Assembly: GCA_963742725.1 (NCBI GenBank)
Contig: CAVUMX010000004.1
Coordinates: forward strand, 372,001 to 436,000
Origin: CAVVAL01 sp963742725
GTDB lineage: Bacteria > Actinomycetota > Actinomycetes > Mycobacteriales > Cryptosporangiaceae
Length of the DNA: 64,000 nt
Reading direction: 5' to 3'
Made by a program: the position numbers and the translations under genes. The stretch's first letter is position 1; each line of letters starts with the position of its first letter. Below are positions 35,352 through 44,224 of this stretch, one piece after another. Under the pieces are notes generated by a model, which was given only the letters and a program-made list of their open reading frames with translations, did not search any database and was not told the DNA's origin.

Positions 35352-35370
35352 TTGACTTACCAGTCAGTTA
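35352..35370. promoter_or_regulatory. TetR-type operator, site 2 (before tetR)
   Basis: TTGACTtaccAGTCAGTTA matches site 1 except in the four central bases. It lies 27-45 bp upstream of the tetR start, consistent with autorepression. Confidence 0.65.
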
Positions 35371-35466
35371 TCGTGCCTTAATGCGCGCCCACACGCCAGC
35401 ACCGACTCAGGGAGCCTACCCGGCGCCGGATGTGTAGGACTTCGCGAATGGGGTATCCCGCCCCCC

Positions 35467-35802
35467 GTGCAAACACCTCTCGACGTCCCGCTGCCCGATC
35501 CGAGCCGCATCGCAGGCCCGACCTGCGACTTCTGCGAGGCACCGAACGCGACGTACGCGTACCCGGTGGCCGCGATCTCGATCGGCACCGAGGACGAGAC
35601 GATCCCCGCCGCGGACTGGACCGCCTGCTTCGAGTGCCACCAGCTCATCGAGCAGGAGGACTGGGGCGGGCTCAGTGCCAGCGCGGGGTACCCGCCGGGC
35701 TTCGCCCCGACGCCCGTGACCGCGTTCCAGGAACATCGCCGCGGCGGACCCGTCCGTATCGGCCAGAGCCCGCCTCCCGGAAGTTCCTTGACCGCCTCAT
35801 AA
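35467..35802 (+). CDS. Hypothetical protein with two CxxC motifs
   Basis: 111 residues, GTG start directly before QTPLDVPLPDPSRIAGPTCD. It has CDFC (about 20-23) and CFEC (about 54-57), which could bind zinc as a small ribbon. No membrane segment or signal is seen. I do not recognise the family. It is divergent from tetR and followed by the GH28 gene after 49 nt, so the two may share a transcript. Confidence 0.55.
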   Translation: MQTPLDVPLPDPSRIAGPTCDFCEAPNATYAYPVAAISIGTEDETIPAADWTACFECHQLIEQEDWGGLSASAGYPPGFAPTPVTAFQEHRRGGPVRIGQSPPPGSSLTAS

Positions 35803-35851
35803 CCCCACGTGTAGACGTTTCGTCACAAAAGCGACGGAACGGAGCTTGGCG

Positions 35852-37264
35852 ATGAGTGGTGACCTCTCTCGGCGGGACGTCCTCAAGGCTCTGGCCTTAC
35901 CCGGGCTGCTCGCCGTGCCGTCGGGCTTGTGGACGCCGGCTGTGACGCCAGCAGTGACGCCGCTCTCCGCCGACCCTTGGGACGCCGTGCCGGGCATCCT
36001 CGCCCGGATCGTCCCGCCGACGTTCCCCGACCGCGACTTCCCGATCACCGAGTTCGGCGCCAAGGGCGACGGCAAGGCCGACAACACCAGGGCGTTCCGG
36101 GACGCCGTGGTCGCGTGCAACAAGTCCGGCGGCGGCCGGGTGGTGGTGCCGAAGGGCACGTTCCTGACCGGCGCGATCCACCTGCTCAGCAACGTCAACC
36201 TGCACGTCGTGGCGGGCGCCCGGATCCTGTTCAGTACCGACCACCGCAAGTACCTGCCGATGGTCTGGACCCGGTGGCAGGGCATCGAGTGCTACAACTA
36301 CTCGCCGTTCGTCTACGCGTACGACCAGACGAACCTGGCGATCACCGGCGCCGGCACCCTCGACGGGCAGTCCTCGAAGGGGCCCTGGTTCGAGTGGGAC
36401 AAGGTGCGCGACCCGGACTGGCAGGTCCTCCAGAAGATGGCTGTCGACGAGGTGCCGGTGCCCGACCGCAGGTTCGGCGAGGGTCACAAGCTCAAGCCGA
36501 ACATGATCCAGTTCTACAAGTGCCGCAACATCCTGGTCGAGGGCGTGTCGATCCGGAACCCGGCGATGTGGAGCGTCCACCCGGTGCTGTCGCGGAACAT
36601 CACGATCCGCAACATCTCGATCTACAGCCGGGGCGGCATGGTGGACGGCTGCGACCCCGAGGCCAGCGCCGACGTTCACATCCACCACTGCACGTTCGAC
36701 ACCGGCGACGACGCGGTCGTGGTCAAGGCCGGGCGCGACATCGACGGCCGCCGGGTCGGCGTACCCAGCGAGAACATCGTCGTCGAGCGGTGCACGATGC
36801 TCGGCCGGTGGGGCGCGGTGACGGTCGGCAGCGAGATGTCGGGCGGCGTCCGGAACGTGTTCTTCCAGGACTGCGTGATCAGGCCGGGCCCGTCCTACAA
36901 GACCTTCTACGTGCTGTACCTGAAGACCAACAAGCGGCGCGGCGGCGTCGTCGACGGCATCCACGCCCGCCGGATCACCGGCAACCGGATCGACCGCGGC
37001 TCCTTCTACATCGACATGAACTACAGCCTGACCGGGCCGGGGCACGGGCCCATCGTCTTCCCGGTCGTCAAGAACATCACCGTCGACGGCATGAACATCG
37101 ACGGCGCCCCGTACGCCGTCAACCTCAACGGCGCCGCCGAGAGCCGCATCCAGAACGTCCGGATCAGCAACAGCACGTTCAAGAACATGGCCGGGCCGAA
37201 CGTCATCAAGAACTCTGACAACGTCACGTTCCACAACACCACGATCAACGGCAAACCCGCCTAG
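35852..37264 (+). CDS. Tat-exported glycoside hydrolase family 28 (polygalacturonase-like)
   Basis: 470 residues. The N-terminus carries a twin-arginine signal (LSRRDVLKALALPGLLAVPS). The mature protein is a right-handed beta-helix opening FPITEFGAKGDGKADNTRAF, with the GH28 active-site strand DTGDDAVVVKAGRD (paired aspartates) and the next-turn GSEMSGGVRNVFF. The family cleaves galacturonan; the D-G-H-type final motif is replaced by GSEMSGG, as in exo-acting or rhamnogalacturonan members, so the exact substrate is open. ATG at 35852 is chosen, 7 nt after GGAG; a TTG two codons upstream is the alternative. Confidence 0.88.
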   Translation: MSGDLSRRDVLKALALPGLLAVPSGLWTPAVTPAVTPLSADPWDAVPGILARIVPPTFPDRDFPITEFGAKGDGKADNTRAFRDAVVACNKSGGGRVVVPKGTFLTGAIHLLSNVNLHVVAGARILFSTDHRKYLPMVWTRWQGIECYNYSPFVYAYDQTNLAITGAGTLDGQSSKGPWFEWDKVRDPDWQVLQKMAVDEVPVPDRRFGEGHKLKPNMIQFYKCRNILVEGVSIRNPAMWSVHPVLSRNITIRNISIYSRGGMVDGCDPEASADVHIHHCTFDTGDDAVVVKAGRDIDGRRVGVPSENIVVERCTMLGRWGAVTVGSEMSGGVRNVFFQDCVIRPGPSYKTFYVLYLKTNKRRGGVVDGIHARRITGNRIDRGSFYIDMNYSLTGPGHGPIVFPVVKNITVDGMNIDGAPYAVNLNGAAESRIQNVRISNSTFKNMAGPNVIKNSDNVTFHNTTINGKPA

Positions 37265-37345
37265 CGCTGAGAGGACGGTTGGATCGCCCGTGAGCGGGGT
37301 ATTCCGGTCATGACGTGCTGACCGCCTGTGCAAGGGGTGATCGTT

Positions 37346-38083
37346 GTGACTGGCAAGCTCAGAGTTCCCCGTAGCCGAGGTGCCGTGAGCGGCCTCGTGC
37401 TCATGTTGCTCGGTATCTGGGGCGCGCTGGTTCCGCTGGTGGGCCCGTACTTCGACTACGCGTACACACCTGACCGGGCGTGGGCGTTCAACTCCGGCCG
37501 GGTCTGGCTGTCGATCGTGCCCGGCGCCGTGACGGCGCTCGCCGGTCTGGTCGTCCTCCTCAGCGCCAACCGTGCGGTGGCGGTGATGTGGGCGTGGCTG
37601 GCGGCGGTGGCCGGTGGCTGGTTCGTCGTCGGCCCCACGCTGAGCACCCTGTGGACGGACGACGGCGCGAGCGCGGCCGGCGAACCCGTCGGCGGTGCGG
37701 CGGCCCAGGCTGCCGAACAGCTGGGCTTCTTCACCGGGCTCGGTGCGGCGATCGTGTTCTTCGCGGCGTTCGCGCTGGGCCGGTTCACGGTGATCGGCGC
37801 GCGGGAGATGGCGATGGCCGAGCGGGACGCGGCCGCCGCCGACGCGCGGCACGACCACGACCACGACCACGACCGTGAGCACGACCACGATCGGGAGCCG
37901 GATCGGACCGAGCAGCTCCCCGCCGCGCCGCAGCAGGTCACGTCGACGCCGGCGGCGACCTACTCGGCGTCGACGGTCGACGACGGACCGGTCAGCGAGC
38001 GCACGGCCCGACGCCTCGACGACCACCCGGACGAGCGGTTGCGCGCGGAATCACGGGAGCCCCGCCACCACCAGCCCACGTAG
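37346..38083 (+). CDS. Four-span membrane protein with His/Asp-rich tail, unknown function
   Basis: 245 residues. The first two thirds hold four hydrophobic segments (near 15-35, 50-75, 82-105 and 130-155). The cytoplasmic tail then has alternating His/Asp (HDHDHDHDREHDHD) and a charged end. No domain is recognised; the tail could bind metal. I chose GTG at 37346 because AAGGGG lies about 8 nt upstream; GTG at 37328 gives six more residues. It ends one base before the convergent GGDEF/EAL gene. Confidence 0.6.
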   Translation: MTGKLRVPRSRGAVSGLVLMLLGIWGALVPLVGPYFDYAYTPDRAWAFNSGRVWLSIVPGAVTALAGLVVLLSANRAVAVMWAWLAAVAGGWFVVGPTLSTLWTDDGASAAGEPVGGAAAQAAEQLGFFTGLGAAIVFFAAFALGRFTVIGAREMAMAERDAAAADARHDHDHDHDREHDHDREPDRTEQLPAAPQQVTSTPAATYSASTVDDGPVSERTARRLDDHPDERLRAESREPRHHQPT

Positions 38084-38084
38084 G

Positions 38085-40448
38085 TCAGGGCCCGAGCGCC
38101 GCTGACCGGTCAGGCTCGCCGCTCCAGCTGACGTCGCGCAGCGACGCCGGTGGTCCGACCTCGAAGGGGGCGGCGAGCGAGTTGGTCAGGAACGCGCCGA
38201 TGTCGGCGAGTTCCAGCGGCTTGGCGAAGTAGAAGCCCTGGCCGAACCCGCAGCCGCTGTCCCGGACCTCGACGAGCTGCTCGACGGTCTCGATGCCCTC
38301 GGCGACAGTGGCGAGCTGCAGTGTGTGGCCGAGGTTGACGATGGCCCGTGCCAGCGCCGACGCCGCCGACCCGTGGCAGACCTCGTCCACGAACGACTTG
38401 TCGATCTTGAGGATGTCGACCGGGAACCGCCGCAGGTAGGCCAGCGACGAGTACCCGGTGCCGAAGTCGTCGATCGCCAGGCAGACACCGAGCGCCTTGA
38501 GCGCCTGGAGGCGCTGCGTCACGGCCTCGTTGTCGGTGTCGTGCAGCAGCACGGACTCGGTGATCTCCAGGATCAGGCACTGCGGGTCGAGGCCGCTCTC
38601 GGCGAGCGCGTCGGCGACCGTCGACGGCAGGTCGGACTGGTGGAGCTGGAGCGCGGAGAGGTTCACGCTCACCGTCAGCGGCTCGGGCCGTGTGGCGTTC
38701 CACCGGCTGGCCTGGCGGCACGCCTCGCGCAGGACCCAGCGGCCGATCGGCAGGATCAGCCCGGTCTCCTCGGCGAGCGGGATGAAGTCCAGCGGCGGCA
38801 GCAGCCCGCGTTCGGGATGCCGCCAGCGGACCAGCGTCTCGACGCCGGTCACGGTGCCGGTGCCCAGGTCGACGATCGGCTGGTAGCAGAGGATCAGCTC
38901 GTCGCGGTCGATCGCGCCGCGCAGGCGGCCCTCCAGTTCGAGCGTCTTCAGCCGGGCGGCCTGCATCGACGGTTCGAACACCTGGCAGCGGCCCTTGCCG
39001 GCCTTCTTCGCCTGGTACATCGCGAGGTCGGAGTTGTGGATGAGCGCTTCGCCGTCCTGCGCCCCGGGTTCGTTGAACGCGACGCCGATGCTGGCGTCGA
39101 TGGCCACCGGCGTGCCGCGGATCTCGTACGGTGCGCGGAGTTCCTCCAGGATCCGGTGCGCCACGGACGACGCCTGCTCGGGGCTGTCCAGGTCGTGCAG
39201 CAGGATCGCGAACTCGTCGCCGCCGATCCGGGCGGCGGTGTCGGTGTCGCGCAGGCACCGCCGGAGCCGCTGCGCGACCTCGACGAGCAGCAGGTCGCCG
39301 GCGGCGTGCCCGAGCGAGTCGTTGACGGACTTGAACCGGTCGAGGTCCACGAACAGGACGGCGAGCTGGCTGCGTTCGCGGGCGGCGAGCGCCAGGCCGT
39401 GATCCAGGCGGTCCATGAACAGCGCCCGGCTGGCGAGGCCGGTGAGCGAGTCGTGGAACGCCTCGTGCATGTCCTGGAGCGTCTTCGCGTCGGTGACGAC
39501 GAGGCTGACGTGCTCGGCGAAGGCCAGCAGGATGTCGCGGTCGGCCTTGCTGTACGTACGGCCCTCCCGGTAGGAGCCGACGACGAGCGCGCCGACGATC
39601 GTCCCGTTCTCGTGGACCGGGGCGGCCATCGACGCCTGCATGTGGTCGTGGGCGAGATCGGGGATGCCGAACGGGGACTCGCCGTAGCCTTCGATCACGA
39701 CCAGCTCGTCGCGCATCATCGCCTGCCCCGGCGCGCCGGCTTCCCGGATGGGCACCCGCCACAGCCGCTTGGCGACGTCCGGGCGGAGCCCCCTGGACGA
39801 GACGAGCAGCATCATGCCGGCGTCGTCCGGATCGAGGAGCCGCAGGCCGACGGCCTCGTCGCCGATGAGTTCCTGCGCGCCGGTCGTGATGGCGTCGAAG
39901 ATCTGCTCCTTCGGCGCGCGGCGGGCGATGGCGCGCTGGATCATGGCCAGCTGCTCCAGCAGTCGCTGCCTGGCCTGCAACGTCGTCAGCAGGCGGGCGT
40001 TCTCCGCTGCCTGGCGGCGTTCGGCGGCGAGCGTCCGGATCGTCTCCAGGGTCAGTTCGAGCACCCGGCCCATGCCCCGGATGAGGCTGACCTCGTCCAC
40101 GGAGAAGTCGTCGTCCTCGCCGGAGCGGGCGACCACGAGGTGCGCGGGTTCGGGCGCCCGCAGCGGCGCGGCGACGGCGTGGCAGAGCCCGGCGCCGGGC
40201 ACGTCGAGCATCCCGCGGTGGTTCGTGGCGATCTCCGTCAGGGCCGCCTCGGGGACCCGCCCGGCGAGGAAGCCGACCGCCGTGACGACCATCCCGTCCC
40301 GGACGACCGCCGCGACCTCGGCCTCCAGTACCCGCGCCGCCCGCTCGACGGCGGACCGGGTGGCGGCGGTGCTGTCGGGGACCGCCGACACCACGGCGAG
40401 GAACTCGGCGAGGTGCTGAGCTGAGACAGCGGTCCCGGAAGGCAGCAT
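38085..40448 (-). CDS. GAF-GGDEF-EAL cyclic-di-GMP signalling protein
   Basis: 787 residues, soluble. There is an N-terminal sensor-like region (about 1-140), a GAF domain (about 165-320), a GGDEF domain with intact GGDEF (409-413) and an EAL domain (about 500-760). The EAL domain has ETL in place of EAL (537-539) but keeps EITES, DDFGTGYSSLAYLRRFPVD, LKIDKSFV and AEGIET. Both synthesis and breakdown of c-di-GMP are possible; the GGDEF domain often becomes a regulator when joined to EAL. It starts one base into the FIST gene stop (TGATG overlap), so it is the third gene of the operon. Confidence 0.9.
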   Translation of the reverse strand: MLPSGTAVSAQHLAEFLAVVSAVPDSTAATRSAVERAARVLEAEVAAVVRDGMVVTAVGFLAGRVPEAALTEIATNHRGMLDVPGAGLCHAVAAPLRAPEPAHLVVARSGEDDDFSVDEVSLIRGMGRVLELTLETIRTLAAERRQAAENARLLTTLQARQRLLEQLAMIQRAIARRAPKEQIFDAITTGAQELIGDEAVGLRLLDPDDAGMMLLVSSRGLRPDVAKRLWRVPIREAGAPGQAMMRDELVVIEGYGESPFGIPDLAHDHMQASMAAPVHENGTIVGALVVGSYREGRTYSKADRDILLAFAEHVSLVVTDAKTLQDMHEAFHDSLTGLASRALFMDRLDHGLALAARERSQLAVLFVDLDRFKSVNDSLGHAAGDLLLVEVAQRLRRCLRDTDTAARIGGDEFAILLHDLDSPEQASSVAHRILEELRAPYEIRGTPVAIDASIGVAFNEPGAQDGEALIHNSDLAMYQAKKAGKGRCQVFEPSMQAARLKTLELEGRLRGAIDRDELILCYQPIVDLGTGTVTGVETLVRWRHPERGLLPPLDFIPLAEETGLILPIGRWVLREACRQASRWNATRPEPLTVSVNLSALQLHQSDLPSTVADALAESGLDPQCLILEITESVLLHDTDNEAVTQRLQALKALGVCLAIDDFGTGYSSLAYLRRFPVDILKIDKSFVDEVCHGSAASALARAIVNLGHTLQLATVAEGIETVEQLVEVRDSGCGFGQGFYFAKPLELADIGAFLTNSLAAPFEVGPPASLRDVSWSGEPDRSAALGP

Positions 40449-41617
40449 CAGCTCACCGCGAGGACGACCAGCGTCTGGTTGTGGAACCCGTTGATGCCGT
40501 GGGTCCGGGCGATTTCGCCCCAGGTGTACAGCCCGGCGAGCGGCGCGCCTGCCGCCTCGTCCGCCATCCGTTCCACCTCGACGCGCATCCCGCCGTCACC
40601 GAGCAGCATGCTGCGCGACATGCAGTCGAACGCGAGGAAGCCGATCGGGTCCTGACCCTCCAGGCAGTCGACGGCGGCCCGGCACGCCGCGCCCGCGGCG
40701 TCCAGCACGGACGTCTCGTCGCCCTCCATGAGCCAGATCAGCCCGCCCTCGGGGATCTCGCCGCTGGACTGCAGCCAACCGTCCTGGAGATGCTCGACGG
40801 AACTCACGTTCCGTACCTCCTCGCCGCTGCGCCGGCGGATCCCGATCGGACGGGTCTGGGCGAACTGGTCGAACGCCACCGGGTCACTGTAGGCCTCGGG
40901 GGGCGCGCCGAGGCGTCCCAAGTACATCTCCAGCGCCGGTTTGTCGTCCAATGTGTACACCTGTCCGTTGGAGCTGCGCGTGACGATCATCGGCTCGCCG
41001 ACCTTGCGCCACCCGTGCCGCAGGCCCACGCCGAGCGGCGCGTCGGAGCTGATCGTCACGCCGACCACCGCGTCGGTCACGACCTTGCCGTCGTGGAACA
41101 GGAACGTCTCGCGGACGGACGGGTCCGGGCTGGCGGCGCCGCCGACCAGCGGCATGCTGGCGCCGACGACGTCGTACGCGCCGCTGAGGATCTCCTCCTG
41201 GTCCTGGGCGAGACCGTCGGTGAGCAGCATGAGTACCTGGTGCGGACGTTCGTCGACCGTGACGGCGCTCCGTGCCACCTCCGCCCCGGCGACACGCTGG
41301 CGGGTGCCCGCGCCGGTCGCGCTCGCCGTGGCGACGGCGAAGCCGGGCCCGCCGAGCGCCGTGACGACAACGCCCTGCCCGGTGGGTCCGCAGGGTCCGA
41401 TGACCGATGTCGACGAGCACCCGACGAGCGGCGCCCCGCCCGAGACCTCGTTGATGGACGCCAGTACGACCGCCGGATCGTGGTGCGGGGTGCAGAACAC
41501 GACCAGCAGGGTCGCCGGCCGCCCGGCCAGAGCCTGGCTGGCCGCCGCGGCGCCGGCGGTGCGCGAGTCGTCGTCGGTGGAGATGCCCACCGAGAGCCAG
41601 CGCGCGGGGGAACCCAT
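40448..41617 (-). CDS. FIST-domain sensory protein (FIST_N and FIST_C)
   Basis: 389 residues covering both FIST halves. The N-terminal part has LLVVFCTPHHDPAVVLASIN and PLVGCSSTSVIGPCGPTGQG, and the C-terminal part has WLMEGDETSVLDAAGAACRA and FLAFDCMSRSMLLGD. FIST domains bind small ligands, probably amino acids, and are often beside c-di-GMP genes. Here it overlaps the GGDEF/EAL gene, suggesting a ligand-sensing partner for it. The last 30 residues hold HGINGFHNQTLVVLAVS, the usual family end. Confidence 0.9.
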   Translation of the reverse strand: MGSPARWLSVGISTDDDSRTAGAAAASQALAGRPATLLVVFCTPHHDPAVVLASINEVSGGAPLVGCSSTSVIGPCGPTGQGVVVTALGGPGFAVATASATGAGTRQRVAGAEVARSAVTVDERPHQVLMLLTDGLAQDQEEILSGAYDVVGASMPLVGGAASPDPSVRETFLFHDGKVVTDAVVGVTISSDAPLGVGLRHGWRKVGEPMIVTRSSNGQVYTLDDKPALEMYLGRLGAPPEAYSDPVAFDQFAQTRPIGIRRRSGEEVRNVSSVEHLQDGWLQSSGEIPEGGLIWLMEGDETSVLDAAGAACRAAVDCLEGQDPIGFLAFDCMSRSMLLGDGGMRVEVERMADEAAGAPLAGLYTWGEIARTHGINGFHNQTLVVLAVS

Positions 41618-41621
41618 CGTT

Positions 41622-42587
41622 TCAGCCTCCTGCGGGGTCGTGCGCGGCGCGGCGGTGCGCGGCCAGGACGTCGTCGCCGAAGTCGCTGAGGGGCCGTCGC
41701 AGCACCGTGTGCGCGTGGTTGGCGTCGTGGGCGGTGTTGTCGTACTCGATCAGGAGGTCGTGGCCCTGGACGCGGTAGTAGTGCCCGCCGCCTGGTTCGG
41801 CGGCACCCTCCCAGGCGAAGTGCAGCTCGGCGCCGTGGAGCCGGTCGGCCTCGCGGGCGGCGAGATCGGCCGGGAGCCGGTCGAGGTAGACGTGCGTGAG
41901 CTGGTCGAGCAGGTCGCGGGCCGGTCGTCCGAGCCGCGTGCTGCTGACGCCCGGCGGCTCGACCCTGCTGGCCTGCCGGCTCTGACCGCTGTGGATGTCA
42001 GGTGGCGCGGCCGGGGCCACGATCGCGTCCAGGCGCTGCTCGGGGGTCAGCGCGTCGAGGACGGCGCGGGCGATGTCCTCCTCGGGCGCGAGCGGCCGGA
42101 CGACCGGCATGCCGCGGTAGTCCGTGCGGGCCGGGTTGGCGCCGAGGAAGACCGGGGACGGCGAGACCTCGTCGCCGGACAGCGTCATCGTCACCGATAC
42201 GTGGTGGCCCTCGAACCGCCAGCCCCACTCGTCGTCCCGCCGCGGATCCCCGAACACGGCGACCCAGTAGTCGGCGCTGTGCCGGCCACGGCGACCCGCC
42301 TCGGCCCGGTCCAGCACCTCCTCCAGCGCCATGATCGTCATGACCTGCGCGAACGTGTGCGTGCTCAGCGCGGTGGCGAGCAGCCGGTGCGCGGCCTTGC
42401 GGCCGTCCCGGTCCATGTCGGCGAGGCAGGCGCCGGGCCGCGCCCGTGGCCGGTACTCGATCCATCGACGCGTCGTCTCGTCGGAGAAATCGATGCTGGC
42501 TCCGGCCAGCTGAGGCTCATCGAGGCTGCGCAGCAGCGTGGCCGCCGCCGCGCGCATCGCCGCCGGCACCGAGTCGTCCTGAGCCAC
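41622..42587 (-). CDS. DUF3500 protein
   Basis: 321 residues with the DUF3500 signatures GACLADMDRDGRKAAHRLL, YWVAVFGDPRRDDEWGWRFE, GHHVSVTMTLSGDEVSPSP and FLGANPARTDYRGMP. The protein is soluble with no signal, and the family has no proven biochemical role. GTG start. It is 4 nt upstream of the FIST gene, so it is the first gene of a DUF3500-FIST-GGDEF/EAL operon, an unusual partner for this family. Confidence 0.85.
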   Translation of the reverse strand: MAQDDSVPAAMRAAAATLLRSLDEPQLAGASIDFSDETTRRWIEYRPRARPGACLADMDRDGRKAAHRLLATALSTHTFAQVMTIMALEEVLDRAEAGRRGRHSADYWVAVFGDPRRDDEWGWRFEGHHVSVTMTLSGDEVSPSPVFLGANPARTDYRGMPVVRPLAPEEDIARAVLDALTPEQRLDAIVAPAAPPDIHSGQSRQASRVEPPGVSSTRLGRPARDLLDQLTHVYLDRLPADLAAREADRLHGAELHFAWEGAAEPGGGHYYRVQGHDLLIEYDNTAHDANHAHTVLRRPLSDFGDDVLAAHRRAAHDPAGG

Positions 42588-42659
42588 AGGTCCCCTCCTC
42601 GCGGCTCACGCTAGTGGATCGCCGCGCGGCGCGGTTGGAATACCGTGTACCAGAGTGCG

Positions 42660-43053
42660 TCAGGTCAGCCGGATCAGCCGTCGCTCGACCGCCACCCGTA
42701 CGGCCGACGTGCGGCTGTCGACGCCCAACTTGTCGTACACGTGCGCGAGGTGGGTCTTGACCGTCGCCTCGCTGATGAACAGGGCACGGCTGATCTCCCG
42801 GTTGGACCGGCCGGCGGCCAGCAGTTCGAGGATCTCGATCTCGCGCTGGCTCGGGGCGAGCTGCGGCGCCCGGAACCGCCGCATGAGCCGCGACGCGACC
42901 GGCGGCGACAGCACGGTCTCCCCGGCGGCCGCCGTGCGGAGCGCCGTGAACAGCTCGTCCGGCGGCGACTCCTTCAGCAGGTAGCCGGCCGCGCCCGCCT
43001 CGACGGCGCGCAGGATGTCGGCGTCCGAGTCGTACGTCGTCAGGACGATCCAT
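42660..43053 (-). pseudogene. NarL/LuxR-type response regulator, N-terminal half lost
   Basis: The frame gives the second half of a receiver domain (WIVLTTYDSDADILRAVEAG, then AAGYLLKE), a linker and a complete LuxR helix-turn-helix (PSQREIEILELLAAGRSNRE, ISRALFISEATVKTHLAHV). The first 50-60 residues, with the phospho-acceptor Asp, are missing. Upstream the frame meets a plus-strand kinase fragment at 43054. A shorter ORF from an internal ATG at 42914 would encode only the DNA-binding part. It is a remnant of a two-component system. Confidence 0.8.
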
Positions 43054-43447
43054 CGAGGGCGACCCCTCGCCGCTCGGACTGGACGTCGAGACCGCCCTGC
43101 TCCGCGTCGCGCAAGGTGCCCTGGCCAATGTCGCCCAGCACGCCAGCGCCCGGACGGCCGTCGTCACCCTCACCTACCTCCCCGAAGCCGTGAGCCTGGA
43201 CGTCGCCGACGACGGAGTCGGGTTCGACCCGGACGCGATCTGCCCGGCGCCTGACCGGGGATTCGGGCTGCGCGCCATCCGGCAACGGATCGAGGCGCTC
43301 GCTCGGCGGCACCGGCACGGTGACAAGGTCGAGCCGCTGGTCCTGTCGAACTGGGTCACCCGGCTCGGCGCCGCGGAGGTCTGGCTGCGGGACAACATCA
43401 AGACGATGGTCGTCTCCCACCGCACGGACATCCCGAAGGACCTCTGA
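43054..43447 (+). pseudogene. Histidine-kinase ATPase fragment, inverted relative to its regulator
   Basis: The open frame has no start of its own. It reads EGDPSPLGLDVETALLRVAQ, GALANVAQHASART and the G1-like box DDGVGFDPDA, then GFGLRAIRQRIEAL, the HATPase region of a NarL-type kinase. After about residue 85 it continues into sequence unlike a kinase (KVEPLVLSNWVTRLGAAEVW) and stops at 43447. Kinase and regulator genes normally lie head to tail on one strand; here they face in opposite directions and join at CGAGGG-N4-CCCTCG (43054-43069). The tail after the break is not recognised. Confidence 0.7.
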
Positions 43448-43452
43448 GTTCT

Positions 43453-43493
43453 CCACCGGGCGGGATGCATTCCCCGATATCCCCGCCCGGTGG
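43453..43493. terminator. Perfect 12-bp inverted repeat
   Basis: CCACCGGGCGGG (43453-43464) pairs perfectly with CCCGCCCGGTGG (43482-43493), with a 17-nt loop. It lies just after the kinase-remnant stop and before the YbaK gene; a terminator is most likely. Confidence 0.55.
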
Positions 43494-43614
43494 GTCGGCC
43501 ATCAGCGTCACCGCCGTCGGAAGCGAGCCGGCCTGGGCGGGGCGCGGAACTCCTGGCCGCCGACGCCCGCCGGTCTGTGTACCGGCGGGCTGTTGGCTGT
43601 CTACTGTCGGAGCT

Positions 43615-44139
43615 GTGCTGCTTACCGTGGTGCCGGCGCTCGACCGGCCTGACCTGCTCGCGCCCGTCGTCGTCGCCGCGCTCGCGGGCTGGCCCGGCGC
43701 CGACGAGGTGGGCGTCGCCGAGATCGATCCGGACCTGGCGGACACCGCCGAGTTCTGCGCGCGGTACGAGGTGCCGCTGGACGAGTCGGCGAACTGCGTG
43801 GTCGTGGAGGGCCGGCGCGGCGGCGAGTCGTCGTACGCGGCGTGTGTCGTCCTCGCGACCACCCGGGCGGACGTGAACGGCCTCGTGCGGCGGCACCTGG
43901 GGGCGCGGAAGGCATCGTTCGCGTCGATGGACTTCGCCGTCGCCGAGACGGGCATGGAGTACGGCGGGATCACGCCGATCGGGCTGCCCGGCGGATGGCC
44001 GATCCTGGTCGACGCGGCGGTGGCCAAGGCCGGGCCGGTGGTGGTGGGCAGCGGGGTACGCCGGTCGAAGCTGATCCTGCCCGGCGCGGTGCTGGCGACA
44101 CTGCCCGGCGCCGAGGTGATCGACGAGCTGGCTCGCTAG
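43615..44139 (+). CDS. YbaK/EbsC-type aminoacyl-tRNA deacylase-like protein
   Basis: 174 residues with the YbaK/ProX fold: VPLDESANCVVVEGRRG, TRADVNGLVRRHLGARKASF and the catalytic-loop-like TGMEYGGITPIGLPGGWPIL, ending with VVGSGVRRSKLILPGAVLAT. The family edits mischarged tRNAs, usually Cys- or Ala-tRNAPro, in trans. GTG at 43615 is chosen: CGGAG lies just upstream and the family domain begins after it. It is a single gene between decayed neighbours. Confidence 0.85.
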   Translation: MLLTVVPALDRPDLLAPVVVAALAGWPGADEVGVAEIDPDLADTAEFCARYEVPLDESANCVVVEGRRGGESSYAACVVLATTRADVNGLVRRHLGARKASFASMDFAVAETGMEYGGITPIGLPGGWPILVDAAVAKAGPVVVGSGVRRSKLILPGAVLATLPGAEVIDELAR

Positions 44140-44224
44140 GGGCCGGCGCATCGGCAATTCGGACTATGCGCGGGTAGCCAGAACCGTTGCTCTGCTCCAC
44201 CGCTCGCCCCGGCACGCTTGACGC

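Noticed and set aside
42660..42914. Intact small LuxR-type regulator starting at 42914
   Set aside because: Receiver-domain sequence continues in frame upstream to 43053, so the ATG is internal to a truncated response regulator.
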